Assembly (NCBI RefSeq): GCF_963678635.1
Contig: NC_087068.1
Coordinates: 48,629,724-48,693,723, forward strand
Direction: 5' to 3'
Length of the DNA stretch: 64,000 bases
Source: Symsagittifera roscoffensis
Lineage: Eukaryota; Xenacoelomorpha; Acoela; Convolutidae
Part shown: in pieces, positions 22,511 through 32,588 of the stretch
Layout: every line of letters begins with the position of its first letter
Position numbering within the stretch: the first letter of the stretch is position 1
The notes under the pieces: generated by a model
What the model was told of the DNA's origin: nothing
Databases searched by the model: none
Seen by the model: the letters and a program-made list of their open reading frames with translations, nothing else
Translations under genes and position numbers: made by a program

Positions 22511-22894
22511 TCGTATTAGTAAGTGCAAATTGCTTGCCCTAGTGCAGTTGGGAAGTACTTATTTTTACCGCTTTCGCTTCAATGGGAATTTATCGAGCAG
22601 TAGTAATCCCGATTGGTCAAAATAGTCCCAATTTCGATCCCTTGTATCGTTTGTACAACTAGCAGCAGGTGATTTTTAAGCTTAAGATTTCATGTCAATA
22701 TCCTTCAGATGCTATGAAGAAATCCGTCAAAACTTTTTGATTAGGAATCGATTTTTGACTGAAAATGGAAACACTTTGCGCACAAATATTTGGTCAGTTT
22801 TTTTTTAAAGTAGCAAGAATCGATCTACTGATAAACCAAAAACTAACGTAACATATAAATAAAAGCTGCTGCATTTTTCTGGACAAAAACAAAA

Positions 22895-23290
22895 ACTGCT
22901 CTTATTAAGGCGAAGTCTAGAAAAATCCCTTGCCCTTTAACGTGTATGGAATAGTTTTTAACTTAGGAAAATTGATGAATGTTTCGCAAAAAAAAGACAA
23001 AAAAATTTGAAAATTTTTTTGAGTTTTTTTTCAAAAGCATCCTCCCACTCGCCATACAAAATAGAAAGTGGCAGATTTCGCTTATAGTAACCTAACAATT
23101 AGGACAAATAGGTTACCTCAATTCACTTTGGAACGATTTTTGAGACGGAATATTTCGCCGCTTAATATATCGCGCAATAATTGTCCCAAACTGTTTATAT
23201 TGAAATCCCCACCCATATCTTCTCAAAAAAGATCACGGGTGGCAAATTTTTTTCAACTCCAAACACTAGTATTTTCAGATGATAAATAAA
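22895..23290 (+). repeat. Hairpin-ended dispersed repeat, diverged copy
   Basis: It carries AAACTGCTCTTATTAAGGCG at the left end, CTCGCCATACAAAATAGAAAG, TTTGGAACGATTTTTGAGACGG, and the CGCGCAATAATTGTCCCAAA segment. The order is the same as in the 15.3 kb copy. Confidence 0.7.
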
Positions 23291-23365
23291 AATCGTTTGT
23301 ACTCACACGCAAAGTTAATTACAAAAAAATACATTTCGCATATTGTAATAGATTTGCATTAGTTA

Positions 23366-24497
23366 CCCGCACTGACAAAAATGGTTTCCGGTCGATTAAC
23401 CATGTACATTTTACGAACCTAAATGGATTTTAAATCGATTTAAATCGATCTTTTTGAAAATTTCAAATCAATTTAAGTATCTAAAAATTGATTCAAATCG
23501 ATTTCGATGGATTTTCCGACTCACTAAAATCCATCCGAATCTCACTTAAATCGATCAGAATCTCACTTAAATCCATTTTAAATCCATTTTAATCGATCTT
23601 TTTGAAAACTTTAAATCGATTTAAGTGTCTGAAAAATCGATTTAAATTGATTTCGATGGATTTTCCGACACACTAAAATAGATTTTTTTTGCTAACAAGG
23701 CGAAACAAACATACCCTTTGAAAAATTGTTGGAAATTTTTATTCTCGATTTTTAAATGTAAACACTCGTGCCAGAAGTTATAGAATTCAATAAAATTATC
23801 CACATAAATCAGTTTTAAGCAAAAGGCAATGAAATTATAGAAAATTGTTGTAAAACAGATTTTGCAAAATCCTATGTAACAAACAAGAAAAAGGTCAGAA
23901 TAATTTAAAATTTGATCTCGTTAATATGCAATTATATCACAGAAAGATATAATAATGAATCAGATTTTGGGCCAAACTTATAAAACGAATCAAGAAAAGG
24001 GTCAATATAGATCAGTTTTTGAACTCAAAATATCCAAGAAAATCAAAGAATTTTATCGATTTTTTGGTCTTTTTATTTGGTCTTTTTTATGCAACAATAC
24101 GCTATGGATGTAAAATGAAAAAAGATAGGCACTAAATAATTGCAATCAAATTTCGAAACTGATAAATCTCAAATAAAAAAAATCGACTTAAATCGATTTA
24201 AATCCGTTTTAATCCCCTTAAAATTAAAAACAAAATCAGACTGGAAAAAATGCATTTAAATTGATTTAAAATCGATTTGGATCAATTTTTTTAGCTGGGA
24301 TTTAGGATCAATTTAAATCAATTTTAAATCGATCCAAATCAATCTTCATCTTTTTTGTTTTATCTTCGTACTTTTTTCATACTAAAATCGATCTAAAATT
24401 AATCAACGTACTTTTTTCATACTAAAATCGATCTAAATTTAATCAACGTACTTTTTTCAAACGAAAATCGATCATAATCCATTTTTGTCAGTGCGGG
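23366..24497 (+). mobile_element. MITE with perfect 19-bp terminal inverted repeats and TA duplication
   Basis: CCCGCACTGACAAAAATGG (23366-23384) is exactly reverse-complemented at 24479-24497. TA dinucleotides flank both sides (23364-23365 and 24498-24499), as in Tc1/mariner-type insertions. The ~1.13 kb interior is non-coding. It is packed with variants of ATCGATTTAAATCGATT, and near 24365-24470 has three copies of a ~43-bp unit containing ACGTACTTTTTTCATACTAA. It is non-autonomous, and the transposase source is not in this window. Confidence 0.85.
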
Positions 24498-24545
24498 TAG
24501 ACTAGACAATTTATGTCAGTTGAAATTGGTTTGAGTTCTGAGCAG

Positions 24546-25336
24546 CCCGCACTGAAGTTTCATGGATAACAATCGATTTCACTGCATTTTTATAATCTTT
24601 TTTCTTTTTTTTTGAAATTCAAAAATAATCAATTATAATTGATTAAAATGGTTTATATTTTGAACATTTTTCAGAGCAAAAAAAAATCCATTTTAAATCG
24701 ATTATAATCAATTATTTTTAACCTATTTGTAGAAAATTTTGATCTAACGAAACATCATAGTCGATTAAAATGGATTATGATAATTTTAAAATTTTTTTGC
24801 ATGCTATTTTCAATTCTTCTTATTAAGTTTAAGCTTAAATTGGTTTTTTTTGAAGTCTCGTTAAGTTTGAATTTTTTCATAAAATAAATCAATCGCGTTT
24901 TATAATTTGTTAGGTACATACTTTTGTGATTTTTAGTTCAGTTTTTTTTGCAAAGCCCACAATCTACGCCACATCCCACGCCTTCACTCCTCGTTTAACC
25001 CTTACCCCAAAGCCTTACCCCAAAAGAGTGGACTAGTGTCATGAACATGGGAATGAAAGGAATGAACGTGTTTGTTTGCGCTCGAGTTTTGGAAAAAGCT
25101 GCAAAAAAAAATAGTAAAAATCTACAAAAAGTAATCGATTATATTGAAAACAAAAATGGATTGCTATTGATTACAATGGATTATAAGTGATTTTTGTTTT
25201 TTGAAAATAATCAATTTATTGAATTAAAAATCCATTACGTTGTCTAAATTTGCCATGATAATCGATTACATAGACAACATTTTGGTCAACAAAAATCCAT
25301 TATAATCAATTTTTATTCATGAAATTTCCGTGCAGG
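24546..25336 (+). mobile_element. Second ATCGATT-rich MITE
   Basis: CCCGCACTGAAGTTTCATGG (24546-24565) has an imperfect inverted partner ending CATGAAATTTCCGTGCAGG (25318-25336). The outermost bases (CCCGCACTGA) match those of the neighbouring 23.4 kb element. The interior is again AATCGATTAAAATGGATT-type words, with a more complex, gene-free middle near 24960-25080. The 2-bp flanks are AG on both sides, so the TA rule is not confirmed here. Confidence 0.65.
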
Positions 25337-26262
25337 AGCTTTGATTTACCGCTTAAACTTTAACCAAAAACGGCTGATTTCTTGTTTTAATCAACCCATC
25401 CTGATTGCTATTTTTAAAACGGTTTTAATTAAATAAAACACAAAACTAATAGATTCAATGAGATTTCATTTTTCAGCTCAAGTTAATTTTTTATCGAGTT
25501 AAACAAACGAAGTCAAAAATAGTTGAAAAATTGAAAATTTATTGTAAAACTGAAAATTGTTGGAAGAAACAAAACAGACAGAGCTTAAATGCGGTCAATT
25601 TCTAAACTAAGGTAACAAAAATTATTTTTTAAGGGCTATCCCTTAACTGTTCTAACTGCTGACCTTCTAAATCAACGAAGAAGTTTTTTGATTTGAACAA
25701 ATATAAAACTTTTATGCTTCTTTGATAAATTTCTGAAAGATAAGAAAACGAAAGTAAAATTTAGATATCTTTACGTCTGTAAAAAAAATAAGTTGAGATC
25801 ACGCGGGTATTCTGCAATTTTTTATTCTGTTTCGTTGCTTGATTTGAATTGTCAGTCATTCAAACTCGAATCAGATGCATTTAAAAGCATTCAAATGAGA
25901 AAATAACGGCTAAAAAGATAAACGGAAAATCTTGCAAAGACATCATCTGTGTTTTGACAGAGTAGTCTGTTAGATTCATTGTCTCTTTTGAATCAAACGT
26001 GTGAATCAAATACATACCAGCAAGAAACTTGTACCGATGAAACCACATAAAATTATACACAGATAGTCAATCTGTTTCCCTGTTCAAATATATATTCCTT
26101 TGTTTTGTTCGAATTGTGCGACTAAATTCTTGGTTAATGCAATGTGTTGGAGACTCATACACATAGTCGATAGGTGCGCTCGCGTTATTTAAAGAAATAA
26201 TTCAGACGGAGAAAGAGTCAAGCAAAAACTATAAACTTGCAATGGGATTAGGGTCGAGATTT
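25337..26262. other. Gene-free stretch
   Basis: AT-rich. A weak fragment at 25640-25670 (AGGGCTATCCCTTAACTGTT) may be a degraded left end of the hairpin repeat. Nothing else was recognised. Confidence 0.4.
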
Positions 26263-26437
26263 TAGGCGATAATTGATTAAAATGGTTTATATTTTGAAGA
26301 TTTTTCAGAGCAAAAAAAATCCATTTTAAATCGATTATAATCAATTATTTTTAAGCTATTTGTAGAAAATTTTGATCTAACGAAGCATAATCCATCATAG
26401 TCGATTAAAATGGATTATGATAATTTCAAAAAGTAAT
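26263..26437 (+). repeat. Partial second copy of the 24.6 kb MITE interior
   Basis: It is a near-identical match in direct orientation to about 24620-24793 (for example AATTGATTAAAATGGTTTAT and TTTGATCTAACGAA). Compared with the other copy it has an extra GCATAATCC-like insertion. No terminal repeats are present. Confidence 0.8.
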
Positions 26438-26439
26438 CG

Positions 26440-26815
26440 ATTTCAAAAATGTTGTCGAACTTTTATTTAGGTCGACCAAATGGTTTTTTCGAGCTCTCCC
26501 AAGCACTAAAAAGTCCTTGTTTTGGCCAAATTTTCTGCGCCGCAGGCAAAATATTGCAAAATCAGGCCAAAAAAGGCGTTTCTAGGCAATTTTTGGAAAA
26601 TTTGAACAAAAACCGCGTTTTTTTGGCGCGCGCTTCCCGCTCAAAATTAGTATATATTGGCGCCCTTAGAAAAAATTTAGGGTCCGTCAGCCAAAATGGA
26701 TATTCAAAATAGTACAAAGGGGGGACCCTTTGGGTCGGCAGGGGGTCGAATCCTTGAGAGAGAAAGGCGTCCGCCCCCTTAAATCCGCCCCTGGTTGTCA
26801 TCGAAAAGCACTTTT
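26440..26815 (+). repeat. Dispersed repeat with GGCGCGCGCTT core and GGGGCGGA-type edge
   Basis: The first part matches 10.1 kb (inverted) and 5.73 kb (TTTTTTTGGCGCGCGCTTCC, ATTAGTATATATTGG). The last part (GCGTCCGCCCCCTTAAATCCGCCCCTGG, here given only as a description of that stretch) resembles the common invertebrate MITE edge reading GGGGCGGATnnA on the other strand. The 87- and 120-codon ORFs across it are repeat sequence. Confidence 0.55.
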
Positions 26816-27071
26816 CTGCACATTCGAAACCATTTCTTTGACAACTTTTGAACAAAAAACTCAAAATTTTGAGGATAGGAAAAAAAATTCTGGAAGGTTG
26901 GATTACTTCGACAATTTTCGACAATGAAACTTCGACAATTTTGATCGAGCCATGGGACGTCTTATGGTATTAATGTTTCACCCATTATTCTATTTCAGTC
27001 TAGCTCACTTTAGCCTTGTAAAGCATTGTCGCATAAGAATTATAAACATATGTAAAAACATGATAAAAAAA

Positions 27072-27260
27072 GAAACAAGACTGCTCGTGTCAGGGCCAAG
27101 CCCTGAATGTTCCGAATGCCTTTTAAAGTCTATGGAGTAAAGTTTGCTTTAAAAATGATTTTAAAAAAGTTTGAGTTTTTCTTAATCATCTCCCCTCTCG
27201 CTATGCTAAGCACAAAGTGATTTGTTTTGCATATAGCAAAGAAATAAATAGATCAAAAGC
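27072..27260 (+). repeat. Hairpin-ended dispersed repeat, truncated copy
   Basis: ACAAGACTGCTCGTGTCAGG followed by a GGGCCAAGCCC hairpin, GTTCCGAATGCC, GTCTATGGAG, and CTATGCTAAGCACAAAGTGA. The unit then fades. Confidence 0.75.
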
Positions 27261-28282
27261 AGTAGTGAATTTAGGGGTGCATACGTTCTTCTTCAGGGAG
27301 CCGACCCACTGAATAACCAAATGATCGCCCCTTTTCTACTAGTTCAAGACCTCTATATTTGGGTGCTTGGCCCTAAAATCGTTCTAAAGGCGCATTTGGC
27401 GCCAAATACACAAAATTTGAGAGGGGAGGGGAGGGGAAAAAACGGAATGTTTATGATTGGTTCGGTTTTTTTATTCAGCCAGTTTTCGAAGATCGAAATA
27501 ATAGTTTTAAAACAATAAGTTAGAAAATATTTTTTTAGACATCATCGAAGATATTGATTTCCTAATTTCAAATGTAGAAGTAATATTTTACCTCCGATAA
27601 TTTTTTGTGAAGTTCTAAAGTTTTAAAAATTGTCAGTTTGGCCATGTTCTAGCCATGATCCAAATTAAGCGCGCGTTGAAAATTTCTTTTATAGTATTTC
27701 AAGCTTATCACAAAATATTTATGCGTGGCGAATTATCCCGCGTAAACAAATCATTCCAAATTGATTTGAGGTTAGCTAATTGGTCGTATTTTTTGTACGA
27801 CTCAAATTTTCTCTCATAAAATTTGATATCGCCAAAATTGTATAGATCTTTTTGCTCTTTAAAACCACCTTGAATGAAATTGAATTGTTTGATTGCGAAT
27901 GCTCGAAATAAGCTTGTTAAACAACACAAGAAGCTATCTCTCAGTTTACAAATAGAAATCAAAATGTTCTCATATCTAAGATTGAACACCCAAACCAGAT
28001 CCTGGGCACAAGGATGCAAACGTTGAATATGGCTCAAGCTGGGAGCCAAAAACTAAATGATTGGCTTTTAAATAATAGAATGACTGCATGTCTGAATCAA
28101 GTAGGTTTTTTTAAAAACAACGTAAATAAAAAAAAGGGCCGAAAGCACAATCTTAAAAAAGGATTGGTCAAACTCTAAAGAACACGATATACAAGAATTG
28201 ACTTAGACATTTTTTCTCATTTTTCAGGTAGGATAAAATCCCTTAAAAAAACAGATGACCTGCACTAAAATGAACTGTTCTA

Positions 28283-29014
28283 CAGTGCTGATTTAAATTA
28301 TCCGGACAAAACGAACAAAACTTGAATTTTCAAACGCGTTTTTCTCAAATTGGGTTAAGATTAGACAAAAAGTGAAGAGAACAAAAGTTGCTTAGAATTT
28401 CACCAGAATTAATATGAAGCCATTTTTTCTCCGAAATTCTCAACCAAATTTTTACCCCAAAAATGGGTAATTTTGGTTTTTTTCAATTAATCAAGAATTA
28501 CGCTGAAACTACTTTGTTAATTGATAAGAATATTATATCATTAGAAGCCTCTTACACAGCCCAACAAAGTTTAACAAGGGTTATTTCTCCAAAAATTTGC
28601 GCAAATTGTGTAAAATTTGTTTTTAAGCAAAGATTCTGGGTTTTATATAGTAAAAATCACATTTATTGATTATCAAGTGAAAATTTTTTCTCTTATACTG
28701 GTTTTTGGAGATTTATCTTTTCTTAAATTTTGTTGGGCTGAGTAAGAGGCTTCTAATGATATAATATTCTTATCAATTAACAAAGTACTTTCAGCGTAAT
28801 TCTTGATTAATTGAAAACAACCAAAATTACCCATTTTTGGGGTAAAAATTTGGTTGAGAATTTCGGAGAAAAAATGGCATTATATTAATTCTGGTGAAAT
28901 TCTAAGCAACTTTTGTTCTCTTCACTTTTTGTCTAATCTTAACCCAATTTGAGAAAAACGCGTTTGAAAATTCAAGTTTTGTTCGTTTAGTCCGGTTAAT
29001 TTAAATCAGCACTG
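28283..29014 (+). mobile_element. Tc1-type fold-back element with ~300-bp arms
   Basis: The left arm (28283-28585) and right arm (28720-29014) are reverse complements with few mismatches. The ends read CAGTGCTGATTTAAATTATC and, inverted, TTAATTTAAATCAGCACTG. Each end is flanked by TA (28281-28282 and 29015-29016), the signature of Tc1/mariner insertion; CAGTGCTG is also the start of nematode Tc1 ends. Only ~135 bp of unique loop remain and no transposase is present, so this is a non-autonomous element able to form one large hairpin. Confidence 0.85.
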
Positions 29015-29016
29015 TA

Positions 29017-29441
29017 TAACTTTTCAATCGAAATATAGAACGCTTTCTTAGAACTCTTCAATCGAGCTATAAAACGCTGGTTATAGAATCGAATGCTTTT
29101 TTCGTCAATAAAATTATTATACATGCAGCAATTTTGAAAATTTTGAAAAAGATGTGTTGTGAGAGTCAATCAATTTTTTAGTAAGAGCAATTTTTTTCAT
29201 GAAAGCTAGTTGCTGCTAAGCTACCAAACTTCTGAGCTCCTTTCAAAACCTTCAAATAATTGGTTCAAAAATCAATCAGATTTTTGAAATAATTTGATTT
29301 TTCTATAAGCTTTGAGTAACCATTGGAATCACTTTTGAAGAGCAGCAACAAAACTTTTTCTCAAAATATGGCCGTTTGCAGCACAAAAAATTGTTTATCA
29401 GTTGAAAGTCAATGTTCTATTTATAGTTTTGTAGGCCATAA
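29017..29441. other. AT-rich spacer before the G-poor block
   Basis: No recognisable coding. It precedes the sharp composition change near 29545. Confidence 0.4.
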
Positions 29442-29546
29442 ATTCCTCATAGGAGATACGCTAGCTCCGACCCACAAATTGAAGACTCTGAGTCAGAAAC
29501 TGAAACCAAAAAAGTGAAAATGAAAATTTTCACCACTACCCTTTAA
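29442..29546 (+). CDS. Short acidic reading frame at the left edge of the viral-like block
   Basis: A 34-codon frame, preceded in frame by TAA (29439-29441) and closed by TAA (29544-29546), reads SSDPQIEDSESETETKKVKM in its middle, which is charged and protein-like. It overlaps the next ORF (opening at 29524) in the +1 frame. An acceptor-like CCTCATAG lies just before GAGATACGC (29452). It could be the end of an upstream exon, the zero frame of a frameshift pair, or a relic. Confidence 0.3.
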   Translation: MPHRRYASSDPQIEDSESETETKKVKMKIFTTTL

Positions 29547-29982
29547 CTTAAATTTTCCAAATAATCTCGACGCCAGATATCGAGAACAATCATCAATAAA
29601 TATTCCTTTAAGATTAGATTGGAATACATTCACAGCACCTCCACCATTATTTGGACAACATCAAGAAAGTAACCGCCTCCATAACTGGGCACTTAATAGA
29701 TTACAATATCGCCAAGATATTCACAACGATATCCGTGATCACAATATTCAAATACTCCAACAAAACAGTTTACAATTAAAATTTGAAATCACAGTTAAGT
29801 TAAATAATATTACCCAACATCCCTACCCATTAAATCCACCTAACATAACAGCTCAATCACTACCACCACCGTTTATAACTACTGAAGTAGTATACAAATA
29901 CGACAGATATACCAAAAACACAATTGGCTACATTACATTTTATAATCCATACTCAGGATTATCATACACATGTATATTCTAA
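29524..29982 (+). CDS. Partial ORF upstream of the glycoprotein, unknown function
   Basis: There are 152 open codons after a TGA at 29521-29523, ending in TAA at 29980-29982. No early ATG is present, so the 5' end is missing, spliced or frameshifted. Codon use is the same G-poor style as the two ORFs that follow. Features include NWALNRLQYRQDIHNDIRDH (helical, charged), a Pro-rich stretch (NPPNITAQSLPPPF), and a C-terminal aromatic segment (TIGYITFYNPYSGLSYTCIF). It overlaps the glycoprotein start by 13 nt (ATG at 29970), which is strong evidence that it belongs to the same compact unit. I do not recognise the family. Confidence 0.6.
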   Translation, partial: KFSPLPFNLNFPNNLDARYREQSSINIPLRLDWNTFTAPPPLFGQHQESNRLHNWALNRLQYRQDIHNDIRDHNIQILQQNSLQLKFEITVKLNNITQHPYPLNPPNITAQSLPPPFITTEVVYKYDRYTKNTIGYITFYNPYSGLSYTCIF

Positions 29983-32588
29983 AATTATTAATTTTTCTCC
30001 AACTCCTTTTTCTAGTAACCTCAAATCAAAACATAAACCCTTCCCCCCGTACAGGACCACAAGATTTATTAGTAACACATTACGACTGTGAAGAAAATGA
30101 ACAAAAAACACTACATAAATATGCAATAAATCAAGTATCACAATGTGAAACAGAACCACAAGCTATAGAAACCACAGATGTAATAGCAACACTCTATTCA
30201 AAAGCCCGAGCAACAACAGTTACAGGTTATAAATTCACAGCGACATTTTCCGAAAAGAAAGTACATTGTTCACAAGTCTCGAATGGAAACAAAAACCGAC
30301 TTGACCATGAATCATTCTATCAAAGTAATATAGAACGTCTTTTACATCTCAATCCCGACGATTGTAAAAATGAATTACTAAGACTAAACATCACACAAAA
30401 TAAAAACTCCCAAAGAAAATTAGTTAATTTTCAAGTTTTTTCAGACTCTGTACACCAATCACAACTTGAAAGACACCAAGGACATATAAAACTAGACGAA
30501 AAATACCCGTATAACGGCGCACACGGACGATTAACCTATGACCTACATGATAAACATTGGATACCACACATTGGTATAAATAACCCATCAAACTGCAAAG
30601 CAGACACAAAAAATAAAGGATACCAAGAAATAATGTTTTTCGATTGGAAAATACAACTCGAAAAAATACAACTAACACGAGATTTATCAGATAATACAAT
30701 GATCTATCAAGGAATCCGATTACCTTGTAAAAATGATCAAGGTTATTGCGACCCTACAACGAGAACACAAGCAACCATTGTTTGGTTCCCCGAAGATACA
30801 TGTACAACATTTCAAGTAGCAAAAATACACGCTCGTATGATAAAATTTCACGAAAAATATTTTATACAATCAATTCCATATGAACAAGTCCATCCATCAC
30901 GCAAACTAAGTTCCGATTTTAGAAACATAGACAATATAGAAAATAAATTGACACGTTTTCAAATATATCAAGAAACAGAACTTGCATGTAAATACAGGAA
31001 TCCACTTCACAGAACACAATACTCTGAAATATTAGTTGAATACGAAAAAGGATTCGACATGACCACTGGAAAAGTAAAAATCGACCCATATGCCACAGGT
31101 CATCCTCTAAACGAAGGAACATCCTATATACCAGTTAATTTTGAAAAAAGCAACGGACAACCTGGTGGACATCTAAAACCTTATGACACCAGAAGCACAC
31201 GCTTACAAGAATTATCACTAATGAATACCACATATTTCGGTAATATCCACTATGATATTCATTTGGATATGAAACTAGACTATACAATTAGCCGAATTTT
31301 TCAAGAAATGTCACTCTCCGAATTAGAAACACTACACCAACTATGCGAATTAGAACGAACACAAATATTACAATCACTTGCACTAGCAGTATTAAAAATA
31401 CCCTACGCAGGATACTTATTATCAGGAAATAGATCAAATTTTTTAGACTATGAAGGAAACATCTTATGGTTTTATACTTGTACTAAAAAAGTATCACCAC
31501 TATACGTTTTTGAAGATAAACGATGTTATAAAAGAATCCCTATCTTTTATAAGAATAAAGTACATTTCGTGGATACACTTTCACGAAGAACCTATTTCTG
31601 GGATACCGCAGTCCCATGTGGATCAGAAAATAGCCACAATGTAGTACAACTAAACCCTGATGAAAATAAAAATTATCTTCTCACTCCATATCCCACATTA
31701 ATGCAATCACTCAAAAAATTTTCACCAGAAAGCATTCGCGCTATCGCTCGAAACCCAAATATAGACTTACAATCAATAGGAATCTATTCAAAATCAGATA
31801 TTCAACATCACATTAGAACACAACAATTCCAAGAATTATTAACACAAATGGACACTATACAAAGACAATCAATTGACCAAAATCTACGCAAACTTGCAGA
31901 AACCGCAGGTTTTGCCGATATCTACACACAAGACTATAGCGGATATTTTAAAGACATTAAAGATTATATATATCTAAACGGCGAAAAATACCGTCCCCAA
32001 GATATATCACCAATTAACATTTTTAGCTTTGTTACACTCAAAAATGAGATCCTCGATTTTCTAGGATGGCCCTATTACATCTTAGAAAAATTGACTATTT
32101 TATACGCAATGTTTAACTTTATTGGATTTCTTTTCTCACTCTTAAAAGGAATCTACAATACATGTGCTATACACACACAAGTAAACAGACAAGCAAGCGT
32201 AGCACGCATACTCTTTGCAGGATTTTTTGGAATTTTCTCTACATCGATAAACAAAATTCTTTTAGACGCACAAATAAAGGAATATAACACAAAAATAACA
32301 ACACGACAAAATACATACGACGAAGAACATAACAATATCGACACACAGCCAACGGCACCACAATTACCACCCCTACCAAATAACCATCCACTATCCCTAG
32401 TCCCACGAAATTTTCGAAATTTAGCAATCACACATAATCCAAATTTTCGACTCAATACATCGCAAAGTCCCATCCAACATATAATGACACATCAATCACA
32501 AGATGATAATACTTATGAACAAATTATTGAACAGCCCCATACCACCGCTTTTCAATCTCAAAATAATAATTTTTTTAGCCCACGATGA
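29970..32588 (+). CDS. Viral-type membrane fusion glycoprotein (env-like), intact, 872 aa
   Basis: This would be a type I membrane glycoprotein of viral or retroelement origin, of the kind that drives attachment and membrane fusion. The sequence shows a signal peptide (residues 1-19, KLLIFLQLLFLVTS), a Cys-containing ectodomain of ~680 residues with N-glycosylation sites (for example NITQ, NTTY, NRSN), a segment CELERTQILQSLALAVL followed by CYKRIPIFYKNKVHFVD (from residue 519), and a transmembrane stretch at about 704-729. A second hydrophobic patch lies at 747-760, and a ~110-residue hydrophilic tail carries PPLP. Length and layout recall the class III-like glycoproteins of chuviruses and of BEL/Pao elements that captured them; that resemblance is my recollection, not a search result. 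No stops or frameshifts. It overlaps the upstream ORF by 13 nt and the downstream ORF by 4 nt (ATGA). Confidence 0.7.
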   Translation: MYILKLLIFLQLLFLVTSNQNINPSPRTGPQDLLVTHYDCEENEQKTLHKYAINQVSQCETEPQAIETTDVIATLYSKARATTVTGYKFTATFSEKKVHCSQVSNGNKNRLDHESFYQSNIERLLHLNPDDCKNELLRLNITQNKNSQRKLVNFQVFSDSVHQSQLERHQGHIKLDEKYPYNGAHGRLTYDLHDKHWIPHIGINNPSNCKADTKNKGYQEIMFFDWKIQLEKIQLTRDLSDNTMIYQGIRLPCKNDQGYCDPTTRTQATIVWFPEDTCTTFQVAKIHARMIKFHEKYFIQSIPYEQVHPSRKLSSDFRNIDNIENKLTRFQIYQETELACKYRNPLHRTQYSEILVEYEKGFDMTTGKVKIDPYATGHPLNEGTSYIPVNFEKSNGQPGGHLKPYDTRSTRLQELSLMNTTYFGNIHYDIHLDMKLDYTISRIFQEMSLSELETLHQLCELERTQILQSLALAVLKIPYAGYLLSGNRSNFLDYEGNILWFYTCTKKVSPLYVFEDKRCYKRIPIFYKNKVHFVDTLSRRTYFWDTAVPCGSENSHNVVQLNPDENKNYLLTPYPTLMQSLKKFSPESIRAIARNPNIDLQSIGIYSKSDIQHHIRTQQFQELLTQMDTIQRQSIDQNLRKLAETAGFADIYTQDYSGYFKDIKDYIYLNGEKYRPQDISPINIFSFVTLKNEILDFLGWPYYILEKLTILYAMFNFIGFLFSLLKGIYNTCAIHTQVNRQASVARILFAGFFGIFSTSINKILLDAQIKEYNTKITTRQNTYDEEHNNIDTQPTAPQLPPLPNNHPLSLVPRNFRNLAITHNPNFRLNTSQSPIQHIMTHQSQDDNTYEQIIEQPHTTAFQSQNNNFFSPR

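Noticed and set aside
27708-28049. Minus-strand 113-codon ORF
   Set aside because: Somewhat protein-like in its middle (QRLHPCAQDLVWVFNLRYEN), but no family or splice signals, and it lies between repeats. Left unannotated for lack of support.
28283-29014. Possible transposase hidden in the fold-back element
   Set aside because: The loop between the arms is only about 135 bp and the 68-codon ORF spans arm sequence; there is no room for a transposase.
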